NCBI GenBank assembly: GCA_002633005.1
Contig: NMRA01000175.1
Span: 261,677 to 325,676, forward strand
Length of the DNA stretch: 64,000 bases
Source: Phoronis australis
Lineage: Eukaryota; Phoronida; Phoronidae
Direction of reading: 5' to 3'
Shown: piece by piece, positions 11,031 to 23,000 of the stretch
Numbering within the stretch: the first letter of the stretch is position 1
Layout of the letters: each line of letters starts with the position of its first letter
Notes under the pieces: model-generated
Seen by the model: the letters and a program-made list of their open reading frames with translations, nothing else
What the model was told of the DNA's origin: nothing
Database searches by the model: none
Made by a program: the position numbers and the translations under genes

Positions 11031-14000
11031 CTGAAAAGCAACAAAAACGCACATTTAATACAAAATACAGAAAGACAATCTAGATTGTATGAAATCAAAC
11101 AACTTTAACAACATGATTTAAAACTGCATGCACTTCACCCTGGCTACAACGGGAATCTAAGTAGATCATTTACTGTCTTAAAATTGTCTTCACAATAATC
11201 TTTTCTGTGATAAGGTTTTATTCCCATTACCAAGAATATGGAAATCATCAGCAACTCAAGAAAACACTTAATAGTTTATTAGGGTTGGCCAACACTAAAA
11301 TTATGGATTCAAAAATGGTGCATGTACGCATTCCCTGTGCCTTGAGTTACCAGCTCATTCAAGATTGGAAAAGCGTGGTAATGTTTTTAATCCCCAAAGT
11401 GCTTCGGTTAAGAATTCAACATTGACAGCTAAGGGGCAAAGTTCAGCTTTAAATGACAAAAAATGCACAAAGTTGCTATTCACTCATATTCTGCCCAAAA
11501 ACGAACTTTTAATTCAGACCACTGTTATCAAATTGGTCTAAACATAACATTTACTTAGATTAGATGAGATTTTTTGGAAAGTACTCATTATTGCTAGAGA
11601 CCTGGCTCGACAACTTGGCTTATCATGGCCGTCATTTTATATGCCAAACATGATCTAAAGCAAGAAAAAACTGCTGATTTTTCCAAGCTCGTTAACAACA
11701 TCTTTAAATAAAAAGGTTGGTTCTTATATGGAACACAGGTTTACAGCAGCGTTAACCATATGTTAAACTCCACTGACTGCATGTTTATGAGCAATACAGT
11801 TGTGTCAATGTATGCCATGTTGTTTTGTTTGCATTTACACTCCCTAATAACAAAAGGATGTTCTTCCAAATTAAGTGATGTTGAGCTACAGAATATCCAA
11901 TTAGTAATAAAGAAATTCCATCTTACAATTCTAGGACTGTTTTCTTTGGATGCAGACGGTTTAATGACAGTGACTTTCTCCCATGACACCTGGTCTTCCC
12001 AAGACAAAGGTATGGGTTTGCCACCGATGTCTTCAATTTCTTTGTGATATTCTTGCTCGTAATCATGGTAGATTGTGTCAAATCTGAAATGAAATCAAGT
12101 TTGATTGGCTGGTCGTCATTGTCTTATACATAAAAGCAAAAATCATAGTTGCATCTCAAAAATCCCCAGACTATACAATGGTTTTCCATACCAATGCATG
12201 CAAACTGACATTTGGCCATATTAGACACAGAATAAAGAAAGAGCAATTTGAAAATGCTAACACTCTGATCAATAATGCACGATCGCCATGGGGGAACAGA
12301 GCCAAACCACGTCATTGGAATGTAGCATCCTCATTGGAAAAGGCAGATCTGTCATCTAATTTGGAGTGTAAACAATACAAAGACACATCAGACATCTGAC
12401 AATCACTTGCAACATGTGAAATACTTTTCTTCAGTTGGTGAATCAGACGTCTCATCTGTCTCCTGATTGGACAGCACATGAATGTTGTATCAGTCACTCA
12501 CTTGTCTCGCCTCACTTTCTTCTCCGTCTGCTGCACAATTCCATTCTTCCCGATGCGTACTCTGTCGCCTTCTTTAATCTTCTGAGCAAGATGGCTGCCA
12601 GACACGCCTTCCACAATGTAGTACTCTTCAGGTTTCTTCATGCCTGTGTACATTCAAGGAAAATAAAGCAATAGTCCCTTGCAGAGGTCACGGATTTTTA
12701 GAACTAGTGTTGTGCCGTTATTCAGTGAAGAAAGCTGGTTCTCAAAATGTGAGACAATGAAAGTATGATGCAATTGGTGCTTTCTTGTCCACACGAAACA
12801 AGCATCAACCTTAAAATATCTACCACAATGAAGAGCACAAAATTCAGTGAGTGACAATATTGAAATAAAATTCCTATCTTAAAAATGCACATAATCTGGC
12901 AGTAGAGTCTACTGAGTTTTCCTGGATGGATCAACAGCTACATTTTATTATAAGACACTTATCCTACATTGCTCAAGAGCCTTTACCGAACCTAGACCGA
13001 ATACTGGCTTAGAATTTTAGGGAAACTAGTGCTGATAGTGTGTTTTTTGCCATATCCACAGCATGTCACCCCCTAAATCTGCCTGTGACCCATCACATGT
13101 TGAAACCAAACAAAGAACAGTATCTGTTTTATGTATTCCACTATTACTTGTATAGGTGTTAGTGGTCATCAATTTTATGTTTGGCCCTCATGGAAAGCAG
13201 AACCATAACACCGATAGGATTGCGTTCTTTGTCAGTAAAATTATTACATTTTAGTCCATAAAAATAACGACCAAGATTCCCATCACTGTGGCACAAAATG
13301 TTCAGTATGTTTTTGTAAATGTGTCAATCAGGGCCAATAGATGCTTCATCACATTGATTCAACCCTTACTTGTGAACGCATCAATGGCACCGCCACCACC
13401 ATCACCATGGCTACCACCTCCAAACGTCAGCCACTGTCCTGAACCGTCAAGGGAAGCAGAAGACGAATCTGACTTCTTTTTGCCACGGACAAAATTTCCC
13501 TCGGTTAAGTCCGCTGTTTCATCAAATTGTCGACGCAGTTCACTTTGAGATTGCTGATAGTTCCGTGCAGACTCCAGGAGGTCTTTGTCTAACTTTATGG
13601 TCATAAACTCTGGGCGAGGCCTCTTGACACTGCCTGAAAATGAATATCAAGAATGCATAACCTAATAAAATGAATGAAGAATTTAAAATGATTTCTTTGA
13701 CTATAAGTTGTTGAGAAAAATTTAGGAGATAATTCAAATACTATGCAACACACAGTTTTATGATTCGCTATTGGTTTTACTGAAAGAGTAGCACGTGCAC
13801 ACACGAAATCACCCGTTTGAGCAAGAGGCCTATCATTTAAAATAACATAAAGCTCAAGGAGTTTGAGGAGTTTCCAACATTTCAGTGTTAAGCATTAAAC
13901 TACTGGTCAACTACCAACTCCGTTTGATGGATGAAACCCAACTGTTGTCATGGCGTCATTAATCGGACCGATTTCAGAAATATCACATTCAGGCAAAGGG

Positions 14001-17000
14001 TAGAAGGAAATGCCTTTTCAATTCATCTTAATTTTACGGGAAGGGGGTATTTGCAACACATAATAATACTATTATATTGAAATTGACAATTCCCCAAGGC
14101 CAAAAAACCTCACTAAGATTCATACATAACAGGTTCTCAAGCATTGAAGACAGAATAATGCATATTATAGAGATAATAGTATTTTAATTTTCATTAAAGG
14201 TGTGAGCACAGAATTTTTGCTCTGCCTATTCTCCACACTTAAATGTAGTAAAATCAGAGGATGGCATCCACAAGCTTCTTGCTTCCAGTGCATCTTTCCA
14301 GTCAGAATCTTGCAGCAACCATAACGGATATGTACGGACACATTTTGCACATTAAAATCCCCAGTTTTGAAATCCACTGACAGTCCTACAGCAATTCCAC
14401 AGACTGACTTCATCAGCTCGGCATTTGTTATATATTGCCTGGGCTGTTCCGTAGAGAAAGTTTCTCACAAGAAAAGCGAAACCATCTTGAAGCTGATCTC
14501 AAATACACAAAATTGTTGCTTATAATATAATTTAAGGCTAAGCAAAACTGCAAGGAAGAGCAGAAAATAAAACCTCTTATTATTTAAGTTTTGCTTTAAT
14601 CCAATTAGTGTTATAAAAATTAGTCTTGTTTCTTGTTTTGTTCGTTACTCAGTTTAGAAGTGTTCTCTGGGCTGGGGCAGGACTGACTGTTCATAATTCC
14701 ATCAGATCAACTCGTGGAATGACAGCTAGCTCAGGGAGCTTAGGTTTGAAGAAGAAGTGAACTGCCAGTTCCTTCCAAGAGTGGAAGCCACACCTATTTC
14801 AACTAAGGAACAACTTGAGACCACTTTTGCTGTTATCAAGTGGAACTACTGGATCTAAATTGATACAATGTACGTTGTTTTTTAGTGTCATTCTCCTTTA
14901 ATTCACATTGGTTAGTGGCCTAAATCAAACCTCATTTATTAAAAGAAAATACCGGTTATAGGTCAATTTAGCATTAACATTTTTTCAAAAGAATCAAAAA
15001 TCGTGCAGCAGCAATTCAAGTTTTAAATTTAAGAAATTAATGCAAAAATGAGATTCTAATTAAGTGTAAGTAACCGATATTAGTCTTTTTTCATCTATGA
15101 ATCAGCAGATAGACATAAACACAAATGGTCAAGCGTTCATAACATGGAACAAAACATAACCAACAAACAAGAGCTTGGTACATCATACATAGCAGGGTCT
15201 CAAAGACTTGGAACAAAACTCCATTCGTGCGTGTGAGAACAGAACTAAGCACCAATGTTTACCTGTGTTGACTGGGGGTAAGGCGACTAAATGCAATGGG
15301 AACGTGGATGAGGAACAAGGGCAAATGCAACATGGGTAATCAATCAAATCACTTAACATGCATATTTCTATAAATTACCTGATAATTCAATGAAACACAG
15401 TCGCTGGAAATGAAACGAAGAGTTATGGTAGCTGTAGAAGAACTGAGAGGTTTAGTACTCAATCAGTAATTGAAAACGGCACCATTAAAATGTTACCGGG
15501 ACCTTCTACAGACGAGTAGACACTCTAGTCCACTTAGCCATCGGGACATTGGTGGAACACAGAAATCCAGTCAGACTTAACAGTGGGCATCAAGCCCATA
15601 AACTCGTGTGTGTGTGTGTGTGCGTGCGTGCATGCGTGTTTGTATGTGTATGAATATGTAAATCTTGAAGCGGCGTGGAAATACAGATAGCAAACATTTT
15701 TAAGTCTGGTCTGCACGCCACCTGTTAGCCACATCACGTGGCCTCATGAATATAAGTCTAGAACGATAGCAGAAGGTCCCGGGTTCGAGTCTCGGTCAGG
15801 GCAGAAATCTTTTCAGACTTATGTTCATTAGGTCATGTGATGTGGCCAGCAACAGGTGGCGTGCATTCTATATTTACATGGTGGATTAAGATTTATATGC
15901 AACGACATAAGGCAGACTACTACTCATTTTAATTGACTCGGGGATCATTTCCATGAAAAACTTCAACAACTAAAGAGAGACAAGCATTATAGTCTGACTA
16001 TATGCAGCCACCATCAAGGTATGAGATTTTCTTGTTACAGTATACACTACATATTTAATCAATAAGATAAAATGTCCCAGAATGCCTCCATCATGGCGAC
16101 TGAATGTAAGCAAAATTCCCCGTCACGGCGAGTGAATTTGCTGGCAACAGAGTAGCTATAGCGACACATCGTGACGGAGAAACACAATTCGGTCCGGTCA
16201 TCTTTGGCATTTGTATGCCGTGACACAAGTCAATAAGTAATGTTGTGAATCATACTACAACTATAGCCCACTGGTTCATAACATTTTTTTCATCATGCGC
16301 AGGTCCATTACTCTCAGCTACTGTTGAAACTAAAGTACAGTAATTCTTCACCTATTTAAAGCTAAATTTTATTTATTCAAATTGTCCCACAAGAGCATGG
16401 ACAAGGAAATCTTTAGTGTATTACATTGGCTTGGCTTGCAATACACAGATGTCCTAAAGCAACCTTTTGTAAAGCTTTCACTATCTGTAGCAACATCATC
16501 GGCTTTTGGAAAATTGAAAATGTCAATTTTGGCAATTATTTTTGCGCCAAATAAGTGGAGAATTACCACACGTTCAATTTATTCATTTTGGAAAATCAAA
16601 CTCAATAATGTAGTAGGCAACTAGTATACAATCAGGCTAACAATGCGATTACCCAGCAAGTCAGGGAACATGGCGTACAAAAACATTTCAACAACTAAAC
16701 GTAAATGGTTTAACTTTCAATACATTTAATCAGTCAATTCAGTAAACACATTTTGAATTGTGATCCAACTTTAAATACTAGAGCTTTTGCAGTAAAAAGC
16801 GATCACTGATAATGCACTTAACAAAAAGTGAATTAAAAAATCCAATAGCCTGTAATTAGACTTGAAGATACTCCTCAGAAACCTTACCTGTAGTACTAGG
16901 TCGTTTAGCAATGTGTTTGGGAGTTGAATGGTGTCTATGTTGAGAAGTGACAGGTCTCATATAACGACTTGACACTGCAACAAAAGGGTTGTTAACGGTT

Positions 17001-20000
17001 ACCATAAGAGGGTTGCTTTTGTGACAGCAAAGAAAGTCAAAAAGTGTAAATGGAAGCAGACACTTGGTCAATACGACAGTCAGTAGCTGAAAAAAGATTC
17101 GCTTTCAGACACTGTTGACAGAATCTGGGTGAAAACACAATGTAGGTGAATTTAACACATAACTTGCATGATACCTCAGCTCCTCAGCTCTGTCTTAATT
17201 TATGTACATAAACTATATCTGTTATGTGTGTGCATTAATAAATGAAAAATGGTCTTGGTTGTTTGGTGCAGTGGGACCAACTGAGTGGCTAGTGAACTTC
17301 TGACACAGCTTGTATCGGACCACCTGCACTATTTTTTATGGTCATTATTTTTATTTCACTATAAAGACAAGCACCAAATTATCTTGTGGAAAATGTCGGG
17401 AAAGGCTACTGAAAAATTGTTGTGCATTTACAAAACAAAACATTTTTTGAAGGTACCAGATAGGATACAAGTTTGTGACATAGATATTTAGAAACACGAT
17501 GGTCTATTTGGAATATATACCAGTGGCAAAGATATATAAACTAAATATATTATAAAGCAACATACAGGAGATTAGAAATTACCATTTGAATACAAATCAG
17601 AGCAATAGACAGAAAATGTATAGTAGCCTGTACAGACACAGTCTATGACTTCACTCAGTCTAGACTATAGTTGAGTGCAATTACCACAGGAATGCAACTA
17701 CTCATTGTATGAAAGTACCGGTAAATAAAAAAAATTTCCATATTATATTCATCGAGATGTTTTTAAAGGCCACACCTTATCACGTCATGGGAAATCAAAA
17801 ATGTGTCCGTTTCATAAAACATATTCTCAATGTGTTACACTTAGTCTGTGACTGGTTTATGAAGGGTATCATGTGTCATTGGCAACTGAATAATTAACAT
17901 CAAGGATCACTAGACGTCCAAACAGGGAATAGTTGGGAGGTAAGGACTTTTCAAAAGCAGAAATGAGATCCCAAAGTACAAAACAATAAATCATGTCATC
18001 GTGAAGCAGGCTTCAGTGAGCAAAAGTACATACAGCAGGGGTGAGCCTCTCACCTGCCAAAATATCCTTTACGTGTGGTTGATCCTTCAGTTGTTCAGCC
18101 GTCCGAGGTTGAGTGCGACGTCTGACAGGTGCCGATACTGCCGTCCTAAAGAATAACAACATAATTAGTTATATGAACTGTGGAATACAATCAATAGCCA
18201 ACTGTCACAGTACCTCCAGAATATTCTTAAATGCATACTAATTATCAATCAATGACAACTACCATTAAAGAACACACGCTCAAAGAGCTGTGATCAAGAG
18301 CCAGGAGGTAAATTTCTTTTTGTCTATTCACAACAAATTTGAGGAGCATTTTTGATATTTGCAATCATTCTTCTACAAGTGTTCAGACGACATCTGTTCT
18401 CCTTATCAACAGTCTCTGCCAAAGTTGATGATCTCAAAGTCTCACTTCTGACTCATTTCAACAAAAGAAGTCCAAAATCGTGCACATAAGGTTTTCAACT
18501 CATATCTCAATTTTTTTGCCATAGTCATAGAACATTGCCAAAGCTTGACACATATCATGGGATATTGTCACTTCAATAAATGACAACTAGAGGAACTAAT
18601 TCAGATCAAAGAAAAATTTGGTTAAAGCAAATGCTCACACTCACACTCCCACAAACACTAGCAAATGAGCAACAGAATCCCATTCCATGACGTAAGATAT
18701 CTGAGAGCTAAAGCAAAATCACCAAAAATGATTCCCTTATAATGCATAGTGATATCTGATGCCAAGACTTGAGTGACCTTGCCAACTGGCGAGAAACTAG
18801 ACTTTTTGTAACTTTTTGAAAAATGAAAAAACAGACATTGTCCACTGTCCAGCCCTGTCCATTTGGTCATCCCTTCGCCTGACAAACTCTTTCATTGAGG
18901 CAACTGATGCAGCGCAAGTATGGAAGAGTAACAGTATCGAAATAAAGCCAAATCTGCTAACTGTAGAGCTATAAGAGTCACACAGACCAAAAGTGATGCA
19001 CACAAGATTCTTAAAGACAAATTTCTCCAGCTGCAAAGTAAGACTACCTTGAAAGGAAGCTGATATTCTTTTCCCGGTTTTTAAACTTGCAGAACACTTT
19101 CTAGAGCACCTTTTTCATGGTTAAGTTGCACTCAGGCAACAGAATGTTGACTGTAGACATCACAACACTGAATTCCAGTATAACTACATTTCATACCAGG
19201 ACCAGAATTTAATATTTATTAACCTTGTTTCAATGTCACAAAATGTCTTCGCATCTGTGTTACCTAGCTGTGTTGTATAGCCACCATACACAACAGTATT
19301 GTTAGTAGACACAAAAGAAATGTTGAAAACAAAACCCGTTACACTCAAAATGTCAATGTGATTAAATATAACAACTGGTAACGAAATAGGTCATTACGAA
19401 ATAACAACCAATGACGGTAAAGAACTGAACAATGTGATCAAAGGCTGACCATGTTACTAAAATAAACCGCAACAATAGCTATGTGTACTCTATAGAGAGC
19501 CAAATGTTAGGACCATTATATAAATATATACAATTCTTAAAACTGGCAATTTTGTTTGAAAGAAAGTGTACTGTAAGGTTAGAGTGCATTCAAAATTTTA
19601 GTTTTACAACTTAAAAAATAACTAAAATGTTCAAATAGCAGCCCTCTCACCAGGCTTTTTGATTGTGATAGGCCACCATTCTCGCATTTTAAACCCCCTC
19701 CACAAATTTGACCACCACCTTAAAATTTTGATCTACCATGCTCAAGTTTCGATTAATTGTCATATCTATCATGACTATACAGTGCATTTAAGCATTCTCA
19801 GCCTGTAAAATATTGAGTCACCATCTTCATATTTTCAGTCAGGCTAATGCCCACTGCAGCCAGTCTGAATGTTATCATTGCTATGGAAATTATTTAGCTA
19901 ATATTTAATTATTCACAAAAATAACCAAGAACAGAACAAAACGGTCTCCCCTTCGGGACTAAGACGAACATTGCAACTGACAGCATTCTGTCCTTCCAAC

Positions 20001-23000
20001 CATGCTCAACTTTAATTCAGGTACACAGTATCTAGTAACTTGTAAAGCCAAACCACATTTCCACAAATTAATTCCAAGGAAATGGTCAGAATATTTTAAT
20101 CCAAACCTTGGTTTAAAATAAAAGTCAAAGAGAGATACAGAATAATCTTTGCATAAGGATTTTATAAAAAAATTCACACAATGAAAACCTGTTGCTAAGG
20201 GCTAATGGCATGAACATATTAAGTTAAAGATGCCCAACAGAGGGCGCTTTAACACAGGCTGTAGATCCTTCCTCTGACAATCCATCAGCACTGAGCAGAC
20301 GGTAAGATAGAACTGATGACTGGGTTGGTAAGCTTAACCACATATTAACTGAAATTTTCCATAAAATTGTCCATTCCCACAAAACTAATATGCAAAGTGA
20401 CTTTTCCTCTACTCTAATGTTTGTTGTTGACAATTTCACCTGGTTCAGTTGTAGTCAGAATCTGATACTTGTGCTCTAACTAACTATGTTACTAACACTA
20501 AGGAGTGGCCAGTAAGACTACCATTACATGGATGCTTCAGGGGATTTTTCTGAATAAAATATTCAAAGAAATCAACTAAAATATGCCGTTTTATTACCAA
20601 GGAAAAAAGAACAACTTATTATGTAATTTACATAATGCACTTGAAAATTTGAATGGCCACCTTCTGTATTTGTCACAAAACAAAATTGCTTCTTAGAATC
20701 CGAGATGGGTGTTTGGTCCAAAATGCACTTGACTATCTTAAATGCAAAGAGCATGTGCACTGCTTTTTTGTAAACAAGACTGACTTTACCAAAAAATACA
20801 TTGTAGAAAATAAACAATGTTATGGTTTTTGTCATAGCAGCAAATTGAAGAATAATTACGTTTGATTTTTTAGTATTTATTAAAAGTTGGAGTGTTACCG
20901 ACAGCCAAATTCGCAAACACACAAAATAAAGTCCACTCAAATTAATTGGTCAAAAGCTACTATGCCTACAGTTGTATGATATCATTAAGATACTACAGCG
21001 TGCCACAGGTACATTTTGTCTAAAATGATAAGAAATATTTTTCTTAGTGAATGAAGAAAGACAAGTGCTATATTCTCTGTTTTGGATTTTTAGAGCTCTA
21101 TGCAATTTTTGTAATGAACTTTAGGTCAAACTTGTTGAACATTGAGTCACTGGGAAACACTAGTTCAAGAGATGCAAATTCCACCAATTCCAGAAAAAAT
21201 AATTGCCAAAGTAATCAGTTTGCATTTCCCAAAGACTTCTAACACTGTTGTAAAAGCCCACAGTTCATCAAAACATTGGTTGGTGGTATTTACACGAAAA
21301 TGTAAAAAACTCAACAGTGAGCTTACTTTCTGCTACTTCTCTTTAATAAATTGGCGGCGTTTTGTCGTATTTGGATTTCACTGAACCGCTACAAAACTTT
21401 TGAAATACAATTTTAAAGCGAGAGCTCTTGCTTCAAGTATACGGTTTGGGACCTTCTGGAAAAGGGTACTCTGTGTATCCTAGGCAACTGAAGATAAGGA
21501 GATAAGATAGGGATGACAAAGCTTGGTCAATTTTTTATGTTTGTGACATGAGAAGCTCAAAGTCTACATTGAACGATAGCACGGTATCAATTTTAAGTTC
21601 TTACGGTATGGTAGCAACATCACTTTGGCCACATTGATGTCATAAATTGCAAAATGTAACGAACAGTTAGGCTTATTGTCTGATTTTTGTCAACGTCACT
21701 GAAAGAATCCGTAGTTGATTTAATCAGCTACAAACAACACACACCCATACTGGTATTCCATTTACTAAACTCACCCCCGGCAGATACACACTTCTTCTGA
21801 GGCTACATTAAAACTATAGACAGCGGCATTTTGAGTGTTAAAATCGTGTTTTCTTGAATTGCTAAAGCACTGCTAAGACCATCTGGTCTTGTACATCTAA
21901 AATGACAAACATCCATTCAAGCAAGGCTCTAAGTTAGAAATTGTAACAAACTACAACTGGTGACAATAAATATGCAAGATTTAAATTGCTTGTCCAGTGA
22001 TACAACATGGAAAAGCATCATAGTAAAATGTGCGTCCTTGGGCTTTCAGAAAAGTCGGATTGTGCTTTATTCACATGAAGCTTCCGAGACTGGTTGGATG
22101 CACTTTATGGTACTTTTACTGTTGCTACTAGAAATTAATTGAAAAAGGACTTATTGGCGAAACTCAGTGATCAGTTTGAGTCAGAACTTAACATCACATT
22201 GGATTTAGTTAATAGTATCTGCTTCCCTCATGTATAGAATATCAATTCTGTTCAAGCGTACACAGTTTCATCACTTAACACAAAACTGTTTAAGTGGTAG
22301 ATAAAATTCAGAGAGTTTAAAGACTAGTAAATACACATGGAATGAAAGGTACTTTACGTGCCTCAAAACTATTAACATGCAGAGTTTAACAGAGCATCTA
22401 CTGCACCTACTGGCGACAACCCATTACTTTTCTATCACAAGCATTGCTATATTCATGCACCTACATGTAACTGCAAACCTTAACTTGATTAGCCAAAAAC
22501 AATAGGCTGGGGACTTTTCATATCAGCACTCTCTAGAGTAATGACAGCACGAAAGTGACTTCCGATTGATCCTTATTCAGATTTAGTGGGCAGGAATTCA
22601 TAGTGGTTCAAAAGCAGAGGAACAGATTTCACTGTCAGCCACTGGCATTGTTTGATTAGTTTGAGTTCACTTAATTGTTTTAGCTCTTTGACACCAGGAG
22701 AGGTCGAAATTTTCCTGCTTTATAAGCGGCAGACACTGTCTTTGTAGCGGATACATCTTCGCAGTGGGAAATGTGTAGGACAGGACGTCTTTGATGCTCA
22801 TCAATTGATATTTCAAAAGGTTTGCCATTGGTACATCCCATCGTACAGCAGTGGTAATTTGCTGGCATTATTATGGAGGCAAAGGTGTTAAAACGCTGTT
22901 TATACAAGTAGGTTGAAACCTACCGTCAGCATTACAAGGGCTCCGTAGGTGGCGCTGAACGCATGTCCAACAAAAACCTCATCCCTGGCAGTGAATTTCA

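Noticed and set aside
20572-20940. 122-codon hydrophobic minus-strand frame in intron 2 of the 905-aa gene.
   Set aside because: Composition is that expected from AT-rich DNA. No start context and no homologous pattern.
22680-22907. Minus-strand 75-codon frame with YHCCTMGCTNGK near its start, considered as a second THAP or zinc-binding domain.
   Set aside because: No Phe/Pro/Trp core or distal Cys-His follows, and there are no supporting splice partners.
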